A stretch of DNA of 64,000 bases from Streptomyces cyaneofuscatus (GCF_000718135.1 NZ_JOEM01000012.1:62001-126000); one strand, 5' to 3'; numbered from the stretch's first letter, positions 43,402-51,964 are shown. Notes: generated from the letters alone by a model not told the origin. Made by a program: numbers and translations.

Positions 43402-44634
43402 TCAGAGGGACTTGGCGGCGGGCTTCACCATGCCCCGTACGGTGCGGGACTTCACGAACTCGCCCATGGCCGTCATCTCCCACTCACCGGTGAACTGCTT
43501 GATCAGCTTGGCCATCATGACGCCGGTCTGCGGCTCGGCGCCGGTCAGGTCGAAGCGGACCAGCTCCTCGCCGGTGGCCGCGTCGATCAGGCGGCAGTAG
43601 GCCTTGGCGACCTCGTTGAACTTCTGGCCGGTGAACGAGTTCACCGTGAAGACCAGGCCCGTCGCCTCGGCCGGGATGCGGCCCAGGTCCACGACGATCG
43701 TCTCGTCGTCCCCGGCGCCCTCACCCGTGAGGTTGTCGCCGGAGTGCTTGATCGCCCCGTTGAGGATGGAGAGCTTGCCGAAGTAGCAGCTGTCCAGGTG
43801 GTTCCGGTTGGGGCCGTAGGCGATGACCGAGGCGTCCAGGTCGATGTCCTTGCCGCGGAACGCGGGCTCCCAGCCGAGGCCCATCTTGACCTGGGAGAGG
43901 AGCGGGGCGCCGCCCTTGACCAGGGAGACCGTCTGGTTCTTCTGGAGGTTGACCCGGCCCTTGTCGAGGTTGATCTTCCCGGCGCCCACGGGCGCGGCGG
44001 CGGGCGGTGCCGGGGGAGCGGCGGGGGCCGGCGGGGCGATCCTCGGGTCGACCGGGGCGGCCGCCGGAGCCACCGGGGCGGCCGCGGCCGGGACCGGCGG
44101 GGCGGCTGCGGCCGGGACCGGCGGGGCGGCCGGCTCCTCGACCGATACGCCGAAGTCCGTGGCGATGCCTGCCAGCCCGTTCGCATACCCCTGGCCGACC
44201 GCGCGGGCCTTCCAGGCACCGTTGCGCCGGTAGACCTCGATGACTACGAGCGCCGTCTCGCCGCCCAGCTGGGGCGGGGTGAACGTGGCCAGCGCGGTGC
44301 CGTCGTCGGCGTTGCGCACGGTGGCCGTGGGCTCGATGCCCTGGAAGGTCTGGTCTGCGGCGTCGGGGCTCGCGGTGACCACGATCTTCTCGATGCCGGG
44401 CGGGACCGCGGTGGTGTCCACCACGATGGCGTCGGGTGCGGAGCCCCCGCCGGCGCGATAGGTCACACCGGGGCCGGAGGGCTGGTTGTAGAAGATGAAG
44501 TCGTCGTCGGAGCGCACCTTGCCGTCGGCGGTGAGCAGCAGGCCCGAGACGTCGAGCCGCACCGGAGCGGCGACGTCCACCGCCACACGGACGGCGGAGA
44601 GAGGGATGTTCGAGCCGGGGGTCATTGCGGTCAT
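43402..44634 (-). CDS. Double TerD domain protein
   Basis: About 410 residues. An N-terminal TerD-like domain (RVAVDVAAPVRLDVSGLLLT, VRSDDDFIFYNQPSGPGVTY, ETALVVIEVYRRNGAWKARA) and a C-terminal one (NLQKNQTVSLVKGGAPLLSQ, VKMGLGWEP, GKDIDLDASVIAYG, DETIVVDLGRIPAEATGLVF) are joined by an alanine/proline linker of repeated PPVPAAAAPPVPAAAAP type (residues about 165-225). TerD domains bind calcium through the acidic loops seen here and belong to the tellurite/stress-response Ter system. Start ATG 44634 or 44625. Stands alone; no other ter gene is nearby. Confidence 0.9.
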   Translation of the reverse strand: MTAMTPGSNIPLSAVRVAVDVAAPVRLDVSGLLLTADGKVRSDDDFIFYNQPSGPGVTYRAGGGSAPDAIVVDTTAVPPGIEKIVVTASPDAADQTFQGIEPTATVRNADDGTALATFTPPQLGGETALVVIEVYRRNGAWKARAVGQGYANGLAGIATDFGVSVEEPAAPPVPAAAAPPVPAAAAPVAPAAAPVDPRIAPPAPAAPPAPPAAAPVGAGKINLDKGRVNLQKNQTVSLVKGGAPLLSQVKMGLGWEPAFRGKDIDLDASVIAYGPNRNHLDSCYFGKLSILNGAIKHSGDNLTGEGAGDDETIVVDLGRIPAEATGLVFTVNSFTGQKFNEVAKAYCRLIDAATGEELVRFDLTGAEPQTGVMMAKLIKQFTGEWEMTAMGEFVKSRTVRGMVKPAAKSL

Positions 44635-44733
44635 GCACGGGGTAACGAACGACCCCGCTTTGCCGTTCCCTTACCTTTGGCCGTTCGGCAGCCACTTCTG
44701 CCGGCGTCCGCCTCCGCGGCCGTCGGGGCGTCC

Positions 44734-44955
44734 TCAGCGGCGGTTGCGCGGATGGTCGCGGGCCGTACGTTCGTTGCCGTGCTTGTACGCGCCGGTCCAG
44801 CGCGCCATCACCAGCTGGGCGTCGCCCGCCGCCACCTCGGCCAGGAACTTCTCCGCCCGGCCGCCCCGCAGGGTGCCCGCCGGGCGGCCGTGGTGGGTGA
44901 CGGTGACACTCCGGTCGCCGTGCTGTTCGTACTGGAATCCGGAAGGTCGCGGCAT
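44734..44955 (-). CDS. Small conserved hypothetical protein
   Basis: 73 residues. No family recognised. A short beta-rich start (FQYEQHGDRSVTVTHHGRPA) is followed by a helix (RAEKFLAEVAAGDAQLVMAR) and a basic, arginine-rich end. The sequence has sensible codon positions and similar small proteins are common in streptomycetes. No SD of note. Divergent from nothing; same strand as the TerD and MFS genes, about 95 bases after the MFS stop. Confidence 0.6.
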   Translation of the reverse strand: MPRPSGFQYEQHGDRSVTVTHHGRPAGTLRGGRAEKFLAEVAAGDAQLVMARWTGAYKHGNERTARDHPRNRR

Positions 44956-45048
44956 GTCCGTATCCTGCCGCTCCGGTCGCCCCCGCGTCCATTCATATAA
45001 GTGGACGTGTCAGGCGCGCCGGAGTGCGCGCGGCCGACTTCGGTGTGG

Positions 45049-46293
45049 TCAGAGCCGTACGAAGGCCCCGCGCGCCAGCACCGCCGCGGCCACCACCCCC
45101 ACCGCCCCCGCGACCACCGCGATCACCCGGGCGTCCACCACCGCGACGAGCCCAGCCCCCACCGCCAGGGCCACCGCGTTCGGGACCGTCATCAGCGAGC
45201 CCGCCGTGGCAGCCGTCCGGCCCAGCACCGCGTCCGGGCTCTCCCGCTGCACCGCCGTCACCGCCGCGACCAGCACGCACGGCAGCCCGAACCCGATCGC
45301 CGTACTCGCCGCCAGCGCCACCGCCTCCTGCGGCACCGCCCGCGCCCCCACCGCCAGCCCGAACAGCGCCATCCCGCCCGCCGCGAACACCCGCTCCGGC
45401 AGCCGGCGCAGCAGCGGTCCCGCCAGCAGCCCCACCGCCACCGAACCGGCGCCCTGGACCGCGTACAGCACCCCCGCGTACGCCGGCGCCCGCCCGAGCA
45501 CCTCGTCCACGTACGCGTACGTCATCGCCCCGTTCACCCCCGCCACCAGCATCGTCGCCGCCCCGGCCGCCACCAGCGGGCGCAGCACAGCCGACGTGCG
45601 GATCCGCCGCAGCCCGGCGGCGAGATCACCGCGCCGCGCGCCCGCCGGGGGGCGGGGAGGCTCCCGTACCGGCAGCCGGGCGAAGAGCAGGGCGGCCAGC
45701 GCGCACGTCGCCGCGTCCAGCAGCGCCACCGCCGGGCCGCCGAACCGGGAGTACAGGCCCGCCCCCGCCAGCGGGGCGACCAGCTTCATGCCCTCGTTCG
45801 CCGTCATCCGCAGCCCGTTGAACTCCGCCAGCAGCGGGGTGTCCACCGCCCGCGCCACGAGCGCCGACTCCGCCGCGTCGAGGAGCACCCCGCCCGTGCC
45901 GTAGAGCACCAGCACCACGAAGAGCAGCCAGACGCTCCGTACCGAATCCACCAGCACCAGCGAGGCCAGCAGGCAGGCCAGCGCCGCATTGACCCGGACC
46001 AGCAGGGCCTTGCGGGGCAGCCGGTCCGCGAGGGCGCCGAGCGCGGGTCCGGCCAGCACAGGGGCCCACAGCGCGAAGACGGTCAGCGCCGCCAGACTGT
46101 TCGAGCCGGTCAGCGACTTGACCCAGATCCCGGCGGTGAGCCACATCGCCGACGTACCGAATCCGGAGACGACCACCCCCGCCAGGCAGCGCCCCGCCGT
46201 CCGGTCCCGCAGGACCCGCATCGTCGCCGAACCGCTCATGCCGCCGCCCATGCCGCCGCCCCGCCCCTCGCACCTGTTGCCCGTGCGGCTCAT
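45049..46293 (-). CDS. MFS transporter, drug exporter type
   Basis: Up to 414 residues, with later starts (ATG at codons 15, 19 or 25, for example MRVLRDRTAG) as likely as the first. Twelve hydrophobic helices; the MFS loop 2-3 motif reads GALADRLPRKALLVR. The second half begins after a cytoplasmic loop (REPPRPPAGARRGDLAAGLR). This type of sequence belongs to the enterobactin exporter/macrolide efflux-like MFS group (MFS_3). Substrate unknown. It runs in the same direction as the LysR gene upstream of it, 40 bases apart. Confidence 0.85.
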   Translation of the reverse strand: MSRTGNRCEGRGGGMGGGMSGSATMRVLRDRTAGRCLAGVVVSGFGTSAMWLTAGIWVKSLTGSNSLAALTVFALWAPVLAGPALGALADRLPRKALLVRVNAALACLLASLVLVDSVRSVWLLFVVLVLYGTGGVLLDAAESALVARAVDTPLLAEFNGLRMTANEGMKLVAPLAGAGLYSRFGGPAVALLDAATCALAALLFARLPVREPPRPPAGARRGDLAAGLRRIRTSAVLRPLVAAGAATMLVAGVNGAMTYAYVDEVLGRAPAYAGVLYAVQGAGSVAVGLLAGPLLRRLPERVFAAGGMALFGLAVGARAVPQEAVALAASTAIGFGLPCVLVAAVTAVQRESPDAVLGRTAATAGSLMTVPNAVALAVGAGLVAVVDARVIAVVAGAVGVVAAAVLARGAFVRL

Positions 46294-46333
46294 GCTGGGG
46301 AGTAAGGCGGCCCGGGGGCATCGGGCGGATGCC

Positions 46334-47245
46334 CTACGGCTGCGCCGTGCGGTGCGCCTCCGCGCGCTCCACGAAGATCCGGTGCAGGTCGCGGGCGGCC
46401 CGGGTGACCGAGCCCGAGCGGCTGCGCTGCACCACCAGGAGCACCGTGGTCGTGTCGTCCTTCAGCGGGCGGCAGGTGATCGCGCCGGTGCGCTCCAGGG
46501 GGTCCCCGACCACGCTGTAGTCCGGGAGCACGGTGACCCCGAGCCCCTCCGCCACCATCAGCTTGCCCATCTCGGCACCGTCGGCGGAGTACGAGAACGA
46601 GGGCACCCGGCCCTTCAGTAGCCGGTGGGTGAAGCGGTGCATCAGATAGCCGGCCCGCATCACGATCAGCGGCTCGCTCAGCAGGTCGTCCACCCCGACC
46701 GACTCCAGCGACGCCAGCGGGCTGTCGGGGCGCAGGCAGACGACCGGACGGCCGCGGAGCAGCTCCGTGGTGTGCAGGTCGGGGGCCAGGTCGTCGCCCT
46801 CCAGGTAGTTCACCAGGCCGAGGTCCACACCACCTTCCAGCAGGGAGCGGTGGATCACCGACTGCTGGGCGGCGATCACCTCCACCTCGGTGGCCGAGTG
46901 CAGCGCGTGGAACTCCCGGATCGCCGGTACGAGAAGGGGGACCGTCGCCGCGAAGACCGTGCCGAGCCGGACCGTGCGGCTGGTGCGGTGCTGTTCGTCG
47001 GCGGCCCGGCGCAGCCGGTCGACCGCATCCAGCACCCCGATGATGTGCGGCAGCAGCTCGCGCCCCGCGTCACTGATCGTCGCCCCGGACCGCTTCCGGT
47101 CCAGCACGGCCACCCCGAGCTCGCGCTCCAGGTTCCGTACGGTCTCGCTCAACGCGGGCTGGGACAGGTGCAGTTCCTCCGCCGCCCGGCGCAGCGACCC
47201 GAGCCGGGTGACGGCCTCGATGTACTCCAGCTGTTCGATCCGCAC
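46334..47245 (-). CDS. LysR family transcriptional regulator of the sulfur locus
   Basis: 303 residues. N-terminal winged helix (MRIEQLEYIEAVTRLGSLRR, AAEELHLSQPALSETVRNLE, RELGVAVLDRKRSGATISDA) and periplasmic-binding-like effector domain (VRLGTVFAATVPLLVPAIRE, GGVDLGLVNYLEGDDLAP). It is divergent from the sulfone/sulfonate genes, so it is the likely regulator of that operon, sensing a sulfur metabolite as CysB and Cbl do in enterobacteria. It might also control the MFS gene behind it. Confidence 0.88.
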   Translation of the reverse strand: MRIEQLEYIEAVTRLGSLRRAAEELHLSQPALSETVRNLERELGVAVLDRKRSGATISDAGRELLPHIIGVLDAVDRLRRAADEQHRTSRTVRLGTVFAATVPLLVPAIREFHALHSATEVEVIAAQQSVIHRSLLEGGVDLGLVNYLEGDDLAPDLHTTELLRGRPVVCLRPDSPLASLESVGVDDLLSEPLIVMRAGYLMHRFTHRLLKGRVPSFSYSADGAEMGKLMVAEGLGVTVLPDYSVVGDPLERTGAITCRPLKDDTTTVLLVVQRSRSGSVTRAARDLHRIFVERAEAHRTAQP

Positions 47246-47312
47246 GGCGGCCCTTCCCTCGACCGGGCATCAGGTGGAAGGGAAACCCTATCGCTCCCTC
47301 GTCGATGCCTTC

Positions 47313-47342
47313 TCGACCCGGAGCGTTCCGGCGCCCTACTCT
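47313..47342 (+). promoter_or_regulatory. Predicted promoter of the sulfur operon
   Basis: -35 TCGACC (47313-47318) and -10 TACTCT (47337-47342) with an 18-base spacer, placing the start near 47349, about 55 bases before the leader peptide. It lies in the divergent region with the LysR gene. Confidence 0.4.
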
Positions 47343-47404
47343 GGAACCCGAAGGCGTCCCCGGGTCCACCGGGAGTCCGCCGCGGAACGCGAAAGGAGAG
47401 GGAT

Positions 47405-47479
47405 GTGCGCCGCTTGACCCGTCGCCGCCACATCGACCTCGGCCGCGTTTCCAGCGCCTTCTGTTGTTGCGAAGTCTGA
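47405..47479 (+). CDS. Poly-cysteine leader peptide (cysteine attenuator)
   Basis: 24 codons, GTG start with AAAGGAGAG a few bases upstream. The peptide has the RRRHIDLGRVSSA core shared by many actinobacterial leader peptides found before sulfur genes, then three consecutive cysteine codons (TGT TGT TGC, 47462-47470) just before the end. In mycobacteria, such poly-Cys leaders act as cysteine-responsive attenuators. Here GAGGAGCG (47478-47485), at the stop codon, can pair with CGCTCCTC (47618-47625), and a hairpin TGATCG...CGATCA with flanking CCCC/GGGG stands just before sfnG (47643-47671). Confidence 0.8.
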   Translation: MRRLTRRRHIDLGRVSSAFCCCEV

Positions 47480-47502
47480 GGAGCGCCTCCCTCCTTCGCG
47501 CC

Positions 47503-47587
47503 CCCGCGTGAGCCGTGCCCGCCCGCGTGAGCCGTGCCCGTACGCCGTCCACCTCCGCGTACGCCGTGCACCTCCGCGTACGCCGTC
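47503..47587. repeat. 19-base minisatellite in the sulfur operon leader
   Basis: Two exact copies of CCCGCGTGAGCCGTGCCCG (47503-47540) run straight into two near copies of TACGCCGTCCACCTCCGCG (47541-47578) and a partial third. The two unit types share GCGT-xx-GCCGT at the same phase, so the array has a 19-base period. Confidence 0.85.
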
Positions 47588-47642
47588 GCGCTCGTGCGGT
47601 GACCACCGCAGCCCGGACGCTCCTCTCCTCCCGCGCCCCTCG

Positions 47643-47671
47643 CCCCTGATCGGGTTTCTCGATCACCGGGG
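47643..47671 (+). terminator. Candidate attenuator hairpin before sfnG
   Basis: CCCC-TGATCG pairs with CGATCA-(CC bulge)-GGGG around GGTTTCT. It ends about 25 bases before the sfnG ribosome site. A separate 6-bp hairpin TGCGGT-GACC-ACCGCA is at 47595-47610. No T run follows, as is common in Streptomyces. Confidence 0.45.
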
Positions 47672-47706
47672 CCCCTCCGCCATGCTCAGCCTTCCGGGAG
47701 AACCCC

Positions 47707-48846
47707 ATGCCCACGTCCTCCTCCGCCGACCCGGTCCGCTTCGCGTACTGGGTGCCCAACGTCAGCGGCGGCCTCGTCACCAGCACGATCGAGCAGCGCA
47801 CCGACTGGGGGTACGACTACAACCGCGAACTCGCCGTCCTCGCCGAGAACAACGGCTTCGACTACGCGCTCAGCCAGGTCCGCTACATGGCCAGCTACGG
47901 CGCCGAGTACCAGCACGAGTCCACCTCCTTCAGCCTCGCCCTGCTGCTCGCGACCCAGCGGCTCAAGGTCATCGCCGCCGTCCACCCCGGCCTCTGGCAC
48001 CCCGGCGTCCTCGCCAAACTGGGCGCCACCGCCGACCACCTGAGCAACGGACGCTTCGCCGTCAACGTGGTCAGCGGCTGGTTCAAGGACGAGTTCACCG
48101 CGCTCGGCGAACCCTGGCTGGAGCACGACGAGCGCTACCGCCGCTCCGAGGAGTTCATCCGGGCCCTGCGCGCCGTCTGGACCGAGGACCACGCCGAACT
48201 CGCCGGGGACTTCTACCGCATCCGGGACTTCACCCTGAAGCCCAGGCCGATCGCCTCGCCGGAGCGCCCGCACCCGGAGATCTTCCAGGGCGGCAACTCC
48301 ACCGCCGCCCGGCGGATGGCCGGACGGGTCTCCGACTGGTACTTCTCCAACGGCAAGGACTTCGACGGCGTCACCGAGCAGATCGAGGACGTCCGGGCCT
48401 CCGCCGAGAGCGCCGGACGCACCCCGCCCCGCTTCGGCCTCAACGGCTTCCTCATCGCCCGCGACACCGAGGCGGAGGCCCGCGACACCCTCCGCGAAAT
48501 CGTCGCCAAGGCCGACACCGAGGCTGTCCACGGCTTCGGCTCGGCCGTCAAGCAGGCCGGGAGCTCCACCGCCGACGGCAAGGGCATGTGGCAGGACTCC
48601 TCCTTCGAGGACCTCGTCCAGTACAACGACGGCTTCCGTACGGGACTCATCGGCACCCCGGAACAGATCGCGGAGCGCATCGTCGCCTACAAGCGCCTCG
48701 GCGTCGACCTGCTGCTCCTCGGCTTCCTGCACTACCACGAGGAGGTCGAGTACTTCGGCAAGAACGTCCTGCCGCTCGTCCGTGAGCTGGAGGAACACGG
48801 GCCGCAGCACCACCAGGCCACTTCGTCGTCGGAAGGTTCAGCATGA
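47707..48846 (+). CDS. sfnG: FMNH2-dependent dimethylsulfone monooxygenase
   Basis: 379 residues. Luciferase-fold two-component monooxygenase converting dimethylsulfone to methanesulfinate. The sequence follows SfnG closely: FAYWVPNVSGGLVTSTIEQR, YALSQVRYMASYGAEYQHES, NVVSGWFKDEFTALGE, HDERYRRSEEFIRALR, FQGGNSTAARRMAGRVSDWY and GTPEQIAERIVAYKRLGVDL. Needs reduced flavin, which the SsuE-like protein two genes on can supply. First structural gene behind the leader peptide; overlaps the next gene by four bases. Confidence 0.94.
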   Translation: MPTSSSADPVRFAYWVPNVSGGLVTSTIEQRTDWGYDYNRELAVLAENNGFDYALSQVRYMASYGAEYQHESTSFSLALLLATQRLKVIAAVHPGLWHPGVLAKLGATADHLSNGRFAVNVVSGWFKDEFTALGEPWLEHDERYRRSEEFIRALRAVWTEDHAELAGDFYRIRDFTLKPRPIASPERPHPEIFQGGNSTAARRMAGRVSDWYFSNGKDFDGVTEQIEDVRASAESAGRTPPRFGLNGFLIARDTEAEARDTLREIVAKADTEAVHGFGSAVKQAGSSTADGKGMWQDSSFEDLVQYNDGFRTGLIGTPEQIAERIVAYKRLGVDLLLLGFLHYHEEVEYFGKNVLPLVRELEEHGPQHHQATSSSEGSA

Positions 48847-50060
48847 GCACCGCAGCACCCACCCAGTGGAAGACCCTCCCCGCCCCCGACAGCCCCCAGG
48901 GGTGGATCGGCCGCGCGGCCGAGGTCGCCGCCCTCCTCGCCACCGACGCCGCCGCCCGCGACAAGGCGGGCGCCACCCCGTACACCGAGATCCAGCTGCT
49001 CAAGGACTCCGGGCTCGTCACCCTGCTCGGCCCGGCCGAACACGGCGGCGGGGGCCAGGACTGGACGACCGCCTACCGGGTGATCCGCGAGGTCGCCAAG
49101 GCCGACGGCTCCATCGGGCAGCTCCTCGGCTACCACTACCTCTGGAACTGGGCGGCCCGCCTCGTCGGCACCCGCGAGCAGTGGGAGCACGTCGAGGCCG
49201 AGGCCGTCCGGCAGACCTGGTTCTTCGGCGGCGCCGTCAATCCGCGCGACAGCGACGTCGTGGTCACCGAGGACGGCGACGACCTCGTCTTCACCGGCGC
49301 CAAGACCTTCTCCACCGGCAGCAAGGTCTCCGACGTCACCGTCCTCGAAGGCGTCCTGGAAGGCACCGACCAGCACATCTTCGCCATCGTGCCCTCCGAC
49401 AGCGAGGGGCTGGTCTTCCACGACGACTGGGACAACATCGGCCAGCGCCTCACCGAGAGCGGCGGCGTCACCATCGACGGCGTCCGCACCCCGTGGGCCT
49501 CCGCCGCCGGTTACGTGGACAAGGAGTTCCGGCCCCGCGTCTACAACACCCTCAACGTGCCGACGATCCAGCTGGTCTTCATCAGCTTCTACCTCGGCAT
49601 CGCCGCCGGCGCCCTGGAGACCGCCGCCACCTACACCCGCACCAAGGCCCGCTCCTGGCTGCACGGCGGGTACGAGCAGGCGGTCGACGAGCCGTACGTC
49701 ATCGACACGTACGGCGACCTGACCGCCAAACTCTGGGCCGTCGAAGCCCTGGCCGACGCCGTCGCCGCCGAGGGGCAGAAACTGCACGACGCCCCGGACG
49801 AGGTGACCGAGCAGGCACGCGGCGAGTTCGAGGTCCGGGTCGCGGCGGCGAAGGCCCGCGCCACCGAGGTGGCCCTGGAGGTCACCAGCCGCATCTTCGA
49901 GGTCACCGGGGCCCGCGCGACCGCCTCCGCCGAGGGGCTTGACCGCTTCTGGCGCAACGTCCGCACCCACACCCTGCACGACCCGGTCGCCTACAAGCGC
50001 CGCGAGGTCGGACGCCACGTCCTGACCGGCGAACTGCCCGAACCCACCTGGTACTCCTGA
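48843..50060 (+). CDS. DszC/SfnB-type flavin monooxygenase (acyl-CoA dehydrogenase fold)
   Basis: 405 residues. Acyl-CoA dehydrogenase fold, but in this setting probably a flavin-dependent oxygenase acting on organosulfur compounds, as DszC and its relatives do. Recognisable parts: LLGPAEHGGGGQDWTTAYRV, FTGAKTFSTGSKVSDVTVLE, DDWDNIGQRLTESGGVTIDG and the C-terminal RFWRNVRTHTLHDPVAYKRR. The catalytic Glu of true acyl-CoA dehydrogenases is not evident at the usual place. Translationally coupled to sfnG. A second, related protein is encoded at 50753. Confidence 0.85.
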   Translation: MSTAAPTQWKTLPAPDSPQGWIGRAAEVAALLATDAAARDKAGATPYTEIQLLKDSGLVTLLGPAEHGGGGQDWTTAYRVIREVAKADGSIGQLLGYHYLWNWAARLVGTREQWEHVEAEAVRQTWFFGGAVNPRDSDVVVTEDGDDLVFTGAKTFSTGSKVSDVTVLEGVLEGTDQHIFAIVPSDSEGLVFHDDWDNIGQRLTESGGVTIDGVRTPWASAAGYVDKEFRPRVYNTLNVPTIQLVFISFYLGIAAGALETAATYTRTKARSWLHGGYEQAVDEPYVIDTYGDLTAKLWAVEALADAVAAEGQKLHDAPDEVTEQARGEFEVRVAAAKARATEVALEVTSRIFEVTGARATASAEGLDRFWRNVRTHTLHDPVAYKRREVGRHVLTGELPEPTWYS

Positions 50061-50120
50061 CCCGCTCCCGCCGGGCCGGGGGCGGACCATCCACCGCCCC
50101 CGGCCCAGAAACGAGGTCCC

Positions 50121-50675
50121 ATGGCCACCGTCCTGTCGGTCTCCGGCAGCCCCTCCGCCACCTCCCGCACCGCCCGCCTCCTGCGTCACCTCGACGCCGA
50201 CCTGAGCGCCCAGGGCCACGAGGTCATACCGCTCGACGTCCGTACGCTGCCCGCCGAGGCCCTCCTCGGCGCCGACTTCGCGCACCCCGAGATCGTCCGG
50301 GCCACCGAACTGTTCGCCCGCGCCGACGGCATCGTCATCGGCACCCCCGTCTACAAGGCCGCCTACTCCGGGCTCCTCAAGACCCTCCTGGACCTGCTGC
50401 CCCAGTACGCCCTGACCGGCAAGACCGTCCTCCCGCTCGCCACCGGCGGCACCACCGCCCACGTCCTGGCCCTCGACTACGCCCTGCGCCCGGTGCTCTC
50501 CTCCATGGGCGCCGCGCACATCGTCCCGGGCTGGTTCGTCCTGGACCGGCACATCACGGCGGGCGACGACGGTTCGGTCGTCCTCGACCCCGCGTCCGCC
50601 GCCCCGCTCGACCAGGTGGTCGCCCAGTTCGCCGCCGCCCTGGACCGGACCGCTCCGGTCCCCGCCACCCGCTGA
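50121..50675 (+). CDS. ssuE: NAD(P)H-dependent FMN reductase, SsuE type
   Basis: 184 residues. Flavodoxin-like reductase supplying FMNH2 to the monooxygenases of this operon. N-terminal SVSGSPSATSRTARLLRHLD phosphate loop, ADGIVIGTPVYKAAYSGLLK (SsuE signature) and LPLATGGTTAHVLALDYALR are clear. ATG with AACGAGG upstream; 60 bases after the previous gene. Behind it lies a four-fold 16-base repeat. Confidence 0.93.
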   Translation: MATVLSVSGSPSATSRTARLLRHLDADLSAQGHEVIPLDVRTLPAEALLGADFAHPEIVRATELFARADGIVIGTPVYKAAYSGLLKTLLDLLPQYALTGKTVLPLATGGTTAHVLALDYALRPVLSSMGAAHIVPGWFVLDRHITAGDDGSVVLDPASAAPLDQVVAQFAAALDRTAPVPATR

Positions 50676-50678
50676 CCC

Positions 50679-50742
50679 CTGTACCGCTCCCTATCCGTAC
50701 CGCTCCTGACCCGTACCACTCCTGATCCGTACCGCTCCTGGA
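50679..50742. repeat. Four tandem 16-base repeats between ssuE and the next gene
   Basis: Units at 50679-50694, 50695-50710, 50711-50726 and 50727-50742; consensus CCGTACCGCTCCTGAC, with one to four changes per unit and no spacer. The array begins four bases after the ssuE stop and ends eleven bases before the GTG of the next gene; its last unit forms part of the ribosome site (CTGGAGG). Confidence 0.92.
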
Positions 50743-50752
50743 GGCTGGCCCC

Positions 50753-51964
50753 GTGACCGCGCCGACCCGACGACCACCCCTCACCGCGCGGGTGATCCGC
50801 GACGACGCCGAGGCGCTGCGCACCGCCGCCGCCCTCGCCGAGGAGTTCCGCCCGGGCGCCTCCAGGAGGGACGCCCGGCGCGAGCTGCCCCGCGCCGAAC
50901 TCGACCGCCTCACCGCCACCGGCCTCCTCGCCGTCACCGTGCCTGCCGAGCACGGCGGGGCCGATGTCTCCGCCGCCACCCTCGCGGAGGTCTTCCGGCT
51001 GCTCGCCTCCGCCGACGCCAGCCTGGCGCAGATCCCGCAGAGCCACTTCGCGTACGTCAACGTCCTGCGCCAGCAGGGGAGTCCGGAGCAGCAGGCCTTC
51101 TTCTTCGCCGAGGTGCTGGCCGGCCGCCGCTTCGGCAACGCCCAGTCCGAGGCCGGGACCAAGCACCTCCAGGACATCCGGACCCGGCTCATCACGGCCG
51201 AGGACGGCTCGTACCTCCTGACCGGGGTGAAGAACTACTCCACCGGGGCCCTCTTCGCCGACTGGATCCCCGTCCTCGCCCGCGCCGAGGACGACCTGCT
51301 CCACGTCGCGTACGTCCCCGCCGACGCGCCCGGCCTCACGGTGACCGACGACTGGGACGGCATGGGCCAGCGGACGACCGCGAGCGGCACGGTCGAACTG
51401 GCGGATGTCGTGGTCCCCGCAGCCCACGTCGTACCCCACCACCTCACCTTCATCGGCCCCCAACTCCACGGCGCGATAGCCCAGTTGCTGCACACCGCCA
51501 TCGACGCGGGGATCGCGGCGGGCGCGCTGGCCGAGGCGGTGGAGTTCGTGACGACCCGGAGCCGGCCCTGGTTCGAGAGCGGGTACGACACCGCAGCCGA
51601 GGACCCCCTCCTCATCCAGCGCTTCGGTGAACTCGACCTCCGCCGCCGGGCCGCCGACGCCCTGCTGGCCACCGCGGCCCGGGCGGTGGACGCGGCACGG
51701 GCAGGCCTGGACGACGACAGCGCGGCCGAGGCGTCGATCGCCGTCGCGGCGGCGAAGGCGTACGCCGGGGGTGCGGCGCTGGAGATCGCGGACGCGCTCT
51801 TCGAGGTCTCCGGGACGCGCGCCGCCCTCGACAGCCTCAACCTGCACCGGCACTGGCGCGACGCCCGCACCCACACCCTGCACGACCCGGCGCGCTGGAA
51901 GATCCAGCACATCGGGCGCTACGTCCTCAACGGCACCCGCCCGCCCCGCCACGGCCTCCTCTGA
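50753..51964 (+). CDS. SfnB-family sulfur acquisition oxidoreductase
   Basis: 403 residues, GTG start with GGAGG upstream. Acyl-CoA dehydrogenase fold. Family blocks: LLAVTVPAEHGGADVSAATL, LAQIPQSHFAYVNVLRQQGS, FGNAQSEAGTKHLQDIRTRL, LTGVKNYSTGALFADWIPVL, DDWDGMGQRTTASGTVELAD, HWRDARTHTLHDPARWKIQH. The SfnB family is found beside sulfone and sulfonate genes and is thought to oxidise organosulfur substrates with reduced flavin; the substrate is not proven. Followed by ssuD after 23 bases. Confidence 0.87.
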   Translation: MTAPTRRPPLTARVIRDDAEALRTAAALAEEFRPGASRRDARRELPRAELDRLTATGLLAVTVPAEHGGADVSAATLAEVFRLLASADASLAQIPQSHFAYVNVLRQQGSPEQQAFFFAEVLAGRRFGNAQSEAGTKHLQDIRTRLITAEDGSYLLTGVKNYSTGALFADWIPVLARAEDDLLHVAYVPADAPGLTVTDDWDGMGQRTTASGTVELADVVVPAAHVVPHHLTFIGPQLHGAIAQLLHTAIDAGIAAGALAEAVEFVTTRSRPWFESGYDTAAEDPLLIQRFGELDLRRRAADALLATAARAVDAARAGLDDDSAAEASIAVAAAKAYAGGAALEIADALFEVSGTRAALDSLNLHRHWRDARTHTLHDPARWKIQHIGRYVLNGTRPPRHGLL

